From the NCBI GenBank assembly GCA_910589035.1, contig CAJUSI010000069.1, positions 1 to 64,000 of the forward strand: a DNA stretch of 64,000 nt, in the 5' to 3' direction. The stretch is from an uncultured Acetatifactor sp. (GTDB lineage Bacteria; Bacillota; Clostridia; Lachnospirales; Lachnospiraceae). Positions 24,612 through 32,177 of this stretch are shown here, piece after piece (position 1 is the first letter of the stretch; each line of letters begins with the position of its first letter). The notes under the pieces were generated by a model, which saw only the letters and a list, made by a program, of their open reading frames with translations, made no database searches and had not been told where the DNA came from. A program made the position numbers and the translations under genes.

Positions 24612-25898
24612 TTACCGGTTAGCAAGCTCTGCCGCAATCTCCTCCCAGCCGATATTTTTTTCCGCCATGAGGACCATCATATGATACAGAAAGTCGCTTA
24701 TCTCATATTTGATTTCGTTTGCGCTGGGATTTTTGGCGGCGATGACGATCTCCGTGGCCTCCTCCCCCAGCTTTTTTAGGATCTTATCCAATCCCTTGTC
24801 AAAGAGGTAATTGGTGTAGGAGCCCTCCTTGGGGTGCTCTCTCCTGTCCTTTATCACATCCAGCACCTCCGCAAAGATCTGAAGGGGATTGGAGGTTTCC
24901 TCATAATCCTTTTTGGTGATTTCGTTGAAAAAGCAGCTCCTTGCCCCCGTATGACAGGCAGCTCCCACCTGGGAAACCTTTGCCAGGATCGTATCCATAT
25001 CGCAGTCCGCAGTCAGGCTCTTCACATACTGGAAATGTCCGCTGGTCTCTCCCTTCAGCCAGAGCGTCTGGCGGCTTCGGCTGAAATAGGTCATCCGGCC
25101 GGAATGAATGGTCTGTTCGTAGGCCTCCTGGTTCATATATGCCATCATCAGGACCTCCTGCGTGCGATAATCCTGTACGATGACGGGTACCAGACCGTCG
25201 CTGTTTTTCTCGAAATCCTCCCACTGAAAGGCGGCTTCGAAGGTCTCTACCTGAATGCCGTTCTCCTTGCAGAGGCTCTTGAGCGCGAGAATCTCCCGGT
25301 AATTATCATTGATCGTATTGCCCGTGACACCGCAGACATTGGGATAGGCGAATATCTCCATCAGCTTGTTCAGGGCAACCTGGTTCACCTGCACATAAAA
25401 GGGCATATTGATGACGCTCTCCGTCTCACGGATCTGATGAGGATTGAGGAGAAGCAGACCGGACACATATTTTTCCAGCAATTCCCTGTGGTCGGAGAGG
25501 GTATCGGCGGATTCATAGGAAGCCATGATTTTGTCCCGGCCAAAGCGCAGGGAGACATCCCCGGTGATGGCAATATTGCTCTCCTCCCTGAAGTCAAGTA
25601 TAACCTGTTTACAGCCGGCATAGAGAAGCTTTTTCACATCCTCCACGCGCCCAATCCATCCGGCTCCCATGACGTCCATCTCTGCGGCGGCGCAGATTTC
25701 CCGTATCAGCTCCAGATTTTCCTCGTGTTCTTTGTCGGTTTCGGACATGTCGAATATAATCAGTCCGTCCGCATTATTCTCGTTGTAAAGGCGCACCAGA
25801 CGCAGCGGATCGGTCTCCACTACGGAAGGATCATTCAGACGCCTTACCGCATGTCCGTGATACAGATAAATACAGGGTATAAATTTCTTAACAACCAT
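24612..25898 (-). CDS. hisIE: HisIE with an N-terminal HisF-like pseudo-domain
   Basis: A 428-residue fusion. Residues about 225-330 are HisI (phosphoribosyl-AMP cyclohydrolase), with CDMDTILAKVSQVGAACH supplying zinc ligands. Residues about 335-428 are HisE (phosphoribosyl-ATP pyrophosphatase; GEEATEIVIAAKN). Together they catalyse steps 2 and 3 of histidine synthesis. Residues 1-215 look like a HisF/HisA (beta/alpha)8 barrel, opening FIPCIYLYHGHAV, but HisF has the catalytic Asp where this protein has Tyr11, and the second catalytic Asp is also missing. This part is therefore probably non-catalytic. The start has GGAGG 7 bases upstream within a duplicated motif. It is the last gene of the histidine cluster here. 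Confidence 0.88.
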   Translation of the reverse strand: MVVKKFIPCIYLYHGHAVRRLNDPSVVETDPLRLVRLYNENNADGLIIFDMSETDKEHEENLELIREICAAAEMDVMGAGWIGRVEDVKKLLYAGCKQVILDFREESNIAITGDVSLRFGRDKIMASYESADTLSDHRELLEKYVSGLLLLNPHQIRETESVINMPFYVQVNQVALNKLMEIFAYPNVCGVTGNTINDNYREILALKSLCKENGIQVETFEAAFQWEDFEKNSDGLVPVIVQDYRTQEVLMMAYMNQEAYEQTIHSGRMTYFSRSRQTLWLKGETSGHFQYVKSLTADCDMDTILAKVSQVGAACHTGARSCFFNEITKKDYEETSNPLQIFAEVLDVIKDRREHPKEGSYTNYLFDKGLDKILKKLGEEATEIVIAAKNPSANEIKYEISDFLYHMMVLMAEKNIGWEEIAAELANR

Positions 25899-25901
25899 GG
25901 T

Positions 25902-25935
25902 TAATCCTCCGTACTGAAATATAATCTTCCGTACT
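25902..25935 (-). repeat. Duplicated Shine-Dalgarno-containing motif before hisIE
   Basis: TAATCCTCCGTACT (25902-25915) and TAATCTTCCGTACT (25922-25935) are direct copies 20 bases apart. On the minus strand the copy nearer the gene provides its GGAGG ribosome site. The upstream copy has GGAAG, a weaker version. Confidence 0.5.
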
Positions 25936-25944
25936 ATATATAGT
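25933..25944. repeat. 12-bp perfect palindrome in the hisIE leader
   Basis: ACTATATATAGT is perfectly self-complementary and abuts the duplicated motif. It could be part of a promoter -10 region or an operator. Confidence 0.3.
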
Positions 25945-26075
25945 GAATACCATTGTGATTCTTATTTTGCTCAAACGCTGTAATCGAAATACCAGTCAGT
26001 ATATTATGCCAAAGCAAGAACTTTAAAGCCGTTTACTATAGCGCCTGTGTATGTGAAAGGCACAATTTCAAGACC

Positions 26076-26663
26076 TTACAGACTGCCCTTGGTGCTGAGC
26101 ACGTCCGACGTGCGGGGCTCCGCCCCCGCCGCCATGTCCAGTGCCTTGGCGAAGGCCTTGAAAATGGCTTCTATCATATGGTGGGTATTATCCCCGGCCA
26201 GCATTTTGATATGCAGGTTTATGCCGGCGCTGTAGGATACCGCGTAAAAGAACTCCTTTACCAGCTCCGTGTCCAGCTCTCCCACCCTGTCCATGGGAAA
26301 ATGACAGTCGAAATTCAGGTACGGCCTGCCGCCCAGGTCCACGGCGCACAGCGCCAGGGCGTCGTCCATGGGCAGGGTAAAATGCCCGTATCTGCGGATT
26401 CCCTTTTTGTCCCCCAGGGCCTTCGCCATGGCCTGTCCCAGCACAATGCCGGTATCCTCCACGGTATGATGCCCGTCCACATGCAGATCCCCCTGCACAT
26501 GGCATTCCAGATCAAAGAAGCCATGCCTGGAAAAGCCCGCAAGCATATGGTCAAAAAAGCCGATGCCCGTGGACACTTCGGACTCGCCGCTTCCGTCCAG
26601 ATTCAGGGTCAGGCGGATGTCCGTCTCCTTTGTTTTCCTGTTTACCGATGCCGTTCTTGTCAT
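26076..26663 (-). CDS. hisB: Imidazoleglycerol-phosphate dehydratase
   Basis: A 195-residue enzyme of histidine synthesis that dehydrates imidazoleglycerol phosphate; it forms metal-dependent oligomers in the cytoplasm. It shows the repeated half motifs FFDHMLAGFSRHG, DGHHTVEDTGIVLG and the second-half GDNTHHMIEAIFKAFA, whose His/Glu residues bind manganese. Length is normal. The start at 26663 follows GAGGAAAT; the in-frame ATG at 26702 is upstream of that site and less likely. It sits between hisD and hisIE. Confidence 0.94.
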   Translation of the reverse strand: MTRTASVNRKTKETDIRLTLNLDGSGESEVSTGIGFFDHMLAGFSRHGFFDLECHVQGDLHVDGHHTVEDTGIVLGQAMAKALGDKKGIRRYGHFTLPMDDALALCAVDLGGRPYLNFDCHFPMDRVGELDTELVKEFFYAVSYSAGINLHIKMLAGDNTHHMIEAIFKAFAKALDMAAGAEPRTSDVLSTKGSL

Positions 26664-26720
26664 ATTTCCTCTTTTCTGAATGCTATTGTCATTAATTTCC
26701 AATTAACAGCCCGCCCCTCC

Positions 26721-28049
26721 TTACTTTGCAGGAAGGTCTTCCCCGGGAGGATCAAATCTTACTTTTATGCTGTTGGCATGGGCAGTTAACCCCTCGCTCT
26801 TTGCAAATAACTCTATATCCTCATGCACCTTCTCCAGAGCCTCCCTGGAATAGGAAATGATGCTGGTCTTCTTCCTGAAATCGTCCACATTCAGCGGGGA
26901 GAAGAATTTCGCCGTCCCGTTGGTGGGAAGGATGTGGTTAGGGCCCGCGAAATAATCGCCAAGAGGCTCCGAAGAATATTCTCCCAGGAAAATAGCGCCT
27001 GCGTTGCGGATACCGGTCATCACTTCAAAGGGATTGGCCGTGAGAATCTCCAGATGCTCCGAAGCGATCTCATTGGCGGCGTCTATGGCGTCCTGCATGC
27101 TTTCCGCAACCAGAATATAGCCGTAATTGTCCAGGGATTTGCGGATGATCTCCCTTCTGGACAGCCTGTCGGCAAATTTCTCTGCCTGGGCGGACACCGC
27201 TTCCGCAAGCTCTCTGGAGGTGGTGATCAGGATGGCGCTGGCCAGCTCGTCATGCTCCGCCTGGGAGAGCAGGTCCGCCGCCACAAACTCAGGGTTCGCG
27301 GTCTCATCCGCCAGGACCAGAATCTCGCTGGGACCTGCGATGGAATCGATTCCTACATGGCCGTAGACGGCCTTTTTGGCCAGAGCCACGAAGATATTGC
27401 CGGGGCCGGTAATTTTGTCTACCTTGGGGATGGTCTCCGTGCCGAAAGCCATGGCGGCCACGGCCTGAGCGCCCCCTACCCTGTAGATGGCATCCACGCC
27501 TGCGATATCCGCCGCCGCCAGTGTACCGGGATTTATCCTGCCGTCCTTGTCCGGGGGCGTGGTCATGATAATCTCCTTCACGCCCGCCACCCTGGCCGGT
27601 ATTACATTCATCAGTACGCTGGAGGGATAAGCCGCCTTGCCGCCGGGAACGTATACGCCCGCTCTGCCGATGGGCGTCATCTTCATACCCAGTATGCTTC
27701 CGTCCTCTCCGGCATCAAACCAGCTGTTTCCAAGCTGCTTTCTATGGAAGGCGCGGATGTTTTCCGCGGACTGACGGATGACCCGCACCAGCTCCGGGTC
27801 CAGCATACTGTAGGCCTCCTGAATCTCTTCCTTCGTCACCCTGATATTTTCCGCATTCAGAGCGAATTTATCAAAGCCCAGCGTGTATTCGAACAGAGCC
27901 TTGTCCTTCTTCCTGCAGACCTGTTCAATGATCTCATCCACAATGGTCTCATACTCGGAATAATGGTCCGGGCTTCTCTTCAATAAATGATCCAGAATAT
28001 CTCTCTTTGTCTTCTCCGTCAGTTCCACAATTCTCATATTCTTAACCAT
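26721..28049 (-). CDS. hisD: Histidinol dehydrogenase
   Basis: A 442-residue enzyme that oxidises histidinol to histidine in two NAD-dependent steps. Family blocks are intact: GRAGVYVPGGKAAYPSSVLM, GVDAIYRVGGAQAVAAMAFG, ITGPGNIFVALAKK, IAGPSEILVLAD, and the zinc/catalytic region AEHDELASAIL and SSEPLGDYFAGPNHILP. Ribosome-site bases GAGGAAAGG precede the ATG at 28049; a second ATG at 28037 is possible. It lies 156 bases downstream of the prepilin peptidase gene and just upstream of hisB. Confidence 0.95.
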   Translation of the reverse strand: MVKNMRIVELTEKTKRDILDHLLKRSPDHYSEYETIVDEIIEQVCRKKDKALFEYTLGFDKFALNAENIRVTKEEIQEAYSMLDPELVRVIRQSAENIRAFHRKQLGNSWFDAGEDGSILGMKMTPIGRAGVYVPGGKAAYPSSVLMNVIPARVAGVKEIIMTTPPDKDGRINPGTLAAADIAGVDAIYRVGGAQAVAAMAFGTETIPKVDKITGPGNIFVALAKKAVYGHVGIDSIAGPSEILVLADETANPEFVAADLLSQAEHDELASAILITTSRELAEAVSAQAEKFADRLSRREIIRKSLDNYGYILVAESMQDAIDAANEIASEHLEILTANPFEVMTGIRNAGAIFLGEYSSEPLGDYFAGPNHILPTNGTAKFFSPLNVDDFRKKTSIISYSREALEKVHEDIELFAKSEGLTAHANSIKVRFDPPGEDLPAK

Positions 28050-28117
28050 ACCTTTCCTCAGCCTGCAGCGTCCAGGTTACCGCCAGTACAAACTAATTAC
28101 AATATATACAGCTTAAC

Positions 28118-28138
28118 GATTTCACTTGCCGTGAAATC
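28118..28138. promoter_or_regulatory. Perfect 8-bp inverted repeat upstream of hisD
   Basis: GATTTCAC (28118-28125) and GTGAAATC (28131-28138) flank a 5-base centre about 70 bases upstream of the hisD start. It fits an operator or small hairpin; no T-tract follows. Confidence 0.4.
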
Positions 28139-28205
28139 AGACTGCATGACGCTGTCTGGTTCAATCGCAAGATTCATCAGGCAGTATTCAGCGTTATGCA
28201 ATATA

Positions 28206-28952
28206 TCATATCGGAAGAAATAATACAATGCCCATACCAAGACAGAGAAAGAAACCAAGGGCAAGTTTAGAATGCCGATCCATCTTTCCCAATGATAACA
28301 TCACTATACAGTAGACACCCGCCGCGCACACTGCCACAGCAAATGCGGCTGTCATTTGCTTCCACCCCAGAAAAAGACCGCAGGCGGCCGTAAGCTTGAT
28401 GTCCCCGCCTCCCAGTCCTCCCGGCATAATAAGAGCAATGATCAGAAGGGGGACGCTGATGCAGATAACGCCCAGGAGCCTTTCCGGTAAGCCGGGTTCC
28501 GGGGAAAACGGGATGGACAATACCCCCACAGCGGCTGCGGCGGCCGTGAAGCCGTTGGGAATTCTCAGTGTGTCCAGGTCCACAAAAGCCACTGCCGTCA
28601 AAGCCGCCAGAAACAGATAGACAAATAAGGCCCGCCAGCAATACCCCCACTTATAGACGCATAAAAGCGCCATGCTTCCACCAAACGCTTCTGCCAGGGG
28701 ATATCGCAGGGAGATTCTCCCATGGCAATACCGGCATTTCCCCCCAAGCAGAAACCATCCAAAGACCGGAAGCATATCAAAAAAGGTGAGCAGATGACCG
28801 CATTCAGGACATCTGCTGCGCGCCGTAATGAAATCCATATGTAAGGGCACCCGGTAAATCACTGCGTTCAGAAAGGAATAAATACTGCTTCCCACCAGGA
28901 ACAGCAGAATGATAATCCAGGCAGCCGGTATGTCCAGCACCTCAAAGCACAT
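28206..28952 (-). CDS. Type IV prepilin peptidase (A24 family)
   Basis: A 248-residue polytopic membrane protease that cleaves and N-methylates prepilin-like proteins. It has the two zinc-binding cysteine pairs CPEC and CRYC near residues 48-75 and the two catalytic Asp motifs, FVDLDTLRIPN and GGGDIKL. Length fits a full-length enzyme with its N-terminal methylase region. It starts three bases after the stop of a tiny prepilin-like gene, so the two are co-transcribed. Both are embedded between hisG and hisD. No secretion ATPase or platform gene is in the window, so the rest of any pilus would be elsewhere. Confidence 0.9.
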   Translation of the reverse strand: MCFEVLDIPAAWIIILLFLVGSSIYSFLNAVIYRVPLHMDFITARSRCPECGHLLTFFDMLPVFGWFLLGGKCRYCHGRISLRYPLAEAFGGSMALLCVYKWGYCWRALFVYLFLAALTAVAFVDLDTLRIPNGFTAAAAAVGVLSIPFSPEPGLPERLLGVICISVPLLIIALIMPGGLGGGDIKLTAACGLFLGWKQMTAAFAVAVCAAGVYCIVMLSLGKMDRHSKLALGFFLCLGMGIVLFLPI

Positions 28953-28955
28953 GGT

Positions 28956-29174
28956 TTATTTATGGAATTTATTTATCAGTGCAATGACCACGAAAAACAG
29001 TACCACAAGCGCTGCAACTCCGCCCAGCACAAATACTATATACTGTGCGTGACCGGTTACAGACAGTATGATGCTTACAACAAGCACAATAAGGAAAAGT
29101 ACAATTATCAATTCAACAAGGCTGAAGCCATCCTCATTTTTCATCAGGTTTTTTATTTTTGTAAATAAAGTCAT
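28956..29174 (-). CDS. Miniature type IV prepilin-like protein
   Basis: A 72-residue protein with a class III leader: KNEDG followed by FSLVELIIVLFLIVLVV, so cleavage would fall after Gly16, leaving Phe at +1 and Glu at +5 as in true pilins. The usual globular head is absent. After a short turn (GHAQ) a second membrane helix follows (VFVLGGVAALVVLFFVVIAL) and then a basic end. AAAGGAG precedes the ATG. It is followed at once by a prepilin peptidase, its obvious processing enzyme. It may be an assembly initiator, a membrane regulator, or a decayed pilin. Confidence 0.75.
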   Translation of the reverse strand: MTLFTKIKNLMKNEDGFSLVELIIVLFLIVLVVSIILSVTGHAQYIVFVLGGVAALVVLFFVVIALINKFHK

Positions 29175-29225
29175 ACTTTTTTCTCCTTTTTTCTATAAAG
29201 TATCAATGCCGTTTCCTTAAATCTA

Positions 29226-29879
29226 TCACGAACAACCGTTTTTGTCAATCAAGGCGTTGATCAGCTCCCGGATGCTAACTCTCTCCATCTGCATGCTGAC
29301 GGGATTGACGATCATCCTGGCGGAAAGGGGGCAGATCTCCTCCAATACCTTCAGGCCGTTCTCATGGAGGGTGGAGCCTGTCTCCACAATATCCACGATG
29401 ACCTCGGATAGTCCTACCAGGGGGCCCAGCTCCACGGAACCGTTCAGCTTGATGATATCCACGGTCTGATGCTTTTTGTTGTAAAAATAATCCTTTGCGA
29501 TATTAGGATACTTGCTGGCAACCCGGATGCGCTCATGGTGCTTTAAGAGGTCCGCCGCGGAATCCGGCCCGCACACGCACATGCGGCATTTGCCGAAGCC
29601 AAGATCCAGTACCTCGTACACATTCCGGTTCTCTTCCAGCACGGTGTCCCTGCCCACAACCCCGATATCGGCGGCACCGTATTCCACATAAGTGGGTACA
29701 TCCGGCCCCTTTGCAAGGAAGAACTTCAGCTTACGCTGCTCATTCAGAAAGATAAGCTTCCTTGTCTTTTTATCTTTTATCTCTTCACAGGAGATTCCGG
29801 CCTGACCGAACAGGTCAATGGTTTTCTCCGCCAGCCTTCCCTTTGCCAGCGCAAAAGTCAAATATCTGTCTTCCCTCAT
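29226..29879 (-). CDS. hisG: ATP phosphoribosyltransferase, short form
   Basis: A 217-residue catalytic subunit for the first step of histidine synthesis (ATP plus PRPP). The short form lacks the C-terminal regulatory domain and needs HisZ, which is encoded immediately upstream with a four-base overlap. Motifs include FALAKGRLAEK, AADIGVVGRDTVLEE and the PRPP-loop VDIVETGSTLHENGL. The gap to the mini-prepilin gene is 51 bases. Confidence 0.95.
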   Translation of the reverse strand: MREDRYLTFALAKGRLAEKTIDLFGQAGISCEEIKDKKTRKLIFLNEQRKLKFFLAKGPDVPTYVEYGAADIGVVGRDTVLEENRNVYEVLDLGFGKCRMCVCGPDSAADLLKHHERIRVASKYPNIAKDYFYNKKHQTVDIIKLNGSVELGPLVGLSEVIVDIVETGSTLHENGLKVLEEICPLSARMIVNPVSMQMERVSIRELINALIDKNGCS

Positions 29880-31189
29880 TTTACCCCTTCCTCCCGGACA
29901 GGCATGCTGTCACAGCGGCAAACCGGATATGGCGCGACTGGTTCTTTGGATTCTGCTCCTGTTCCTGCAGCCTGAGAGACGGACGCCGCTTCTTCCGGCG
30001 TCTTACCTTCGTGCGTCACTCCTTCCGGCGCCTTGCCTTCGTGCGCCGCTCCTTCCGGCGCCTTATCTTCCGGCACCATTTCTTCCGGCGTCAGAATCAC
30101 GGACGTCCCCTGGCTGCGAAGAGCCTGGGCCTGAGCCAGACTTTCGGCGTAATTTTCCTGAGTATACCGGATTTCCCGGGGCTTTTGCGGAACCGGAAGT
30201 TCGATTCCCTGCCTGGAAAGCGCGTCCAGTATGCTGTCCACCACCATGACGAACCCTACAGCCGGAGCATCCTTGCCGAACTGCCCCAGCAGTCTGTCAT
30301 ATCTGCCGCCCTTTACCACCGCCTCGCCCACGCCGTAGGTATAGGCCTTGAAAATCACACCCGTATAATATCTGTATTTGCTGAGCATGCCAAGGTCGAA
30401 GGAGACATATTCCCGGACGCCGTACAGTTCCAGCAGGGAACAGAGCTTTTCCAGGCGCTCCACGGCCTTCCGGGAACGAGGGTTCCCGGCCGTATCCTTC
30501 ATATCGGACAGGGAGTACATATCGCTGAAAATATCCGCTGCTTTCAGGAGCTTTTCCTGACAGCAGGCGTCCACTCCCCGCTCCTGCATAAGCTCCTGGG
30601 CGGCAAAGTAATTTTTCCCGGAAATGAGAGCTCTCAGATCCAGCTCCGTCTCTTCATCGAGGCAGGCTTCCTCGCAGAGTCCCTTAAAATATTCCACATC
30701 CCCTATGCTGACCTGGAAACGGGAAAGCCCCGCATTCCGAAGTGCGCATATTACCAGACTGATCATCTCCGCGTCCGCCTCCACAGACGGATCGTTGATT
30801 AATTCCACACCCATCTGGGTGACTTCTTTCAGCTTGCCCTGAAGATTGGAGGTATTGGTAAAGGTATTACCCTGATAGCTGAAGCGGAGGGGAATTCTTT
30901 CCTCGCAGAAATACTTTGCCGCACAGCGTGCGATGGAGGGGGTAAAATCGGGCCGCAGCACCAGGGTATTCCCCTCCTTGTCAAAGAACTTGTACAGCTC
31001 CCTGCTGGGAGTAGTGCCGATTTCCCTGGAAAATATATCGAAAAATTCAAAGGTCGGGGTCTGGATATCCTCATAGCCGTACAGACGGATACTTTCCTTC
31101 AGCCGGCTCTCCACATGGAGCTTCCCGGCATATTCCCTTCCGTAAATATCCCTGACGCCCTCAGGGGTATGTAATAATCTCTGATCCAT
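29876..31189 (-). CDS. hisZ: ATP phosphoribosyltransferase regulatory subunit with repeat tail
   Basis: A 437-residue HisZ, a catalytically inactive relative of histidyl-tRNA synthetase that binds short HisG and confers histidine feedback. The synthetase-like core spans about residues 1-330 (TPEGVRDIYG, FEFFDIFSREIG, LRPDFTPSIARCAAKYF, YYTGVIFKAYTYGVG, GGRYDRLLGQFG). Anticodon-domain-like sequence follows, then an unusual tail of about 70 residues with a 10-residue tandem repeat (PEGAAHEGKA, PEGVTHEGKT). The tail is not part of the family. GGAGG lies 4 bases before the ATG. It heads the visible histidine cluster. Confidence 0.92.
   Translation of the reverse strand: MDQRLLHTPEGVRDIYGREYAGKLHVESRLKESIRLYGYEDIQTPTFEFFDIFSREIGTTPSRELYKFFDKEGNTLVLRPDFTPSIARCAAKYFCEERIPLRFSYQGNTFTNTSNLQGKLKEVTQMGVELINDPSVEADAEMISLVICALRNAGLSRFQVSIGDVEYFKGLCEEACLDEETELDLRALISGKNYFAAQELMQERGVDACCQEKLLKAADIFSDMYSLSDMKDTAGNPRSRKAVERLEKLCSLLELYGVREYVSFDLGMLSKYRYYTGVIFKAYTYGVGEAVVKGGRYDRLLGQFGKDAPAVGFVMVVDSILDALSRQGIELPVPQKPREIRYTQENYAESLAQAQALRSQGTSVILTPEEMVPEDKAPEGAAHEGKAPEGVTHEGKTPEEAASVSQAAGTGAESKEPVAPYPVCRCDSMPVREEGVK
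29981..30090. repeat. 30-bp tandem repeat inside hisZ
   Basis: Three full units of exactly 30 bases (29991-30020, 30021-30050, 30051-30080) with partial units on both sides. Each begins CCTTCCGGCG or TCTTCCGGCG. The period keeps the reading frame and encodes ten residues. Confidence 0.8.
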
Positions 31190-31535
31190 AATTCCTCCGT
31201 GGTTCTGTGGGTTCTATGATGGCGTTGCTCTGTCTGCTGCAGGATATTTGACTATGGCAATGTAAATTCTTATATGTCGGTGTCTCAGGCATTTATACTC
31301 ATGAACGAAATCAATTGCCAGTCTAAATGTACAGCGAGTGAGTGCTTCTACAATTTTGGCGCAGTAAGCGGAAATGAAATGCGTTCACAAGTATAACAAT
31401 GAAACAGGGAACCTCCTGCACTTTGCATAAACAGAAGCCATAGACAGAAGCGGATAAGTCCGCTTTAGCACGACAGCGCAATACCATGGCAACGCGGTAA
31501 ACAATCAGTAGTATACCCGAAAAAGACAGGAACTG
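31190..31535. other. Intergenic region between recU and hisZ
   Basis: This 346-base gap has no supported gene. It contains a 7-bp stem AAGCGGA/TCCGCTT with a 4-base loop at 31448-31465, without a clear U-tract, and scattered -10-like sequences reading leftward. I looked for a T-box (its conserved antiterminator bulge) ahead of hisZ and did not find it. Confidence 0.5.
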
Positions 31536-32069
31536 TCAAGCCCTGTCCTCCAAATCCTTCTGCAGTGCATCCAGATAGGGTACCAGAATCCCGTGCTTCC
31601 GGGGAAGAATGTATTCAGGGTTCAGCTCTTCGTACCGGAAGCTTTTCCGGCCGCCCTCCCTGGCGCGGTTCCAGAAGAACAAAAGCATTTCCAGGGGGAG
31701 ATAATACAGGACATCCTTATGCGTATAGTAGATCAGAAAAAAGGAAATACCGCCCTGCTTTTCGAACTTTTCCATAAAGATCACCTGATGTTCATGAATA
31801 TTCTGAAGGGCAAAGGTATCCGCCGCGCATTCCTTGGCATCAAAGCAGACGGGAATTCCCTGTACTGCGCCGATGTAGTCCACCGTACTCTTCTGCTCAA
31901 AATAGGCCAGGGTGATCTGGCGGTGCTCCTTGTCCATTTTGATGGGAGTGATGGGGGTGGGCACCTTCTGTATCAGGGCAAGCCCCGCCTCCGCATATTT
32001 TTCGTTTGTCCGGTTGATCATATCTTCCAGCGTGGAGCCCCGAAGCCCCCTGGAATTCCATGTAGCCAT
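31536..32069 (-). CDS. recU: Holliday junction resolvase RecU
   Basis: A 177-residue endonuclease that resolves four-way DNA junctions in Gram-positive bacteria. It has the family N-terminus RGLRGSTLEDMINRTN, VPTPITP, the metal-binding catalytic core KSTVDYIGAVQG and FDAKE, and LQNIHEHQ. Its length is near the usual 180-200 residues. It overlaps no neighbour; the RluA-type gene upstream ends 108 bases away. A 346-base gap separates it from hisZ. Confidence 0.9.
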   Translation of the reverse strand: MATWNSRGLRGSTLEDMINRTNEKYAEAGLALIQKVPTPITPIKMDKEHRQITLAYFEQKSTVDYIGAVQGIPVCFDAKECAADTFALQNIHEHQVIFMEKFEKQGGISFFLIYYTHKDVLYYLPLEMLLFFWNRAREGGRKSFRYEELNPEYILPRKHGILVPYLDALQKDLEDRA

Positions 32070-32177
32070 TCTTTTTCCTTTCCGCTGCCTTCATGTTACC
32101 TCCGGGTTCCGGAATTCTTCCTGCTCTCTGCTTAAAAACTTCACAGAACACGGAATCCCCCGCCCGCGTTTATCTTT

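Noticed and set aside
31190..31535. T-box riboswitch upstream of hisZ
   Set aside because: The conserved antiterminator bulge sequence is not found near the gene; an ACCGCG-like stretch lies far upstream at the wrong place.
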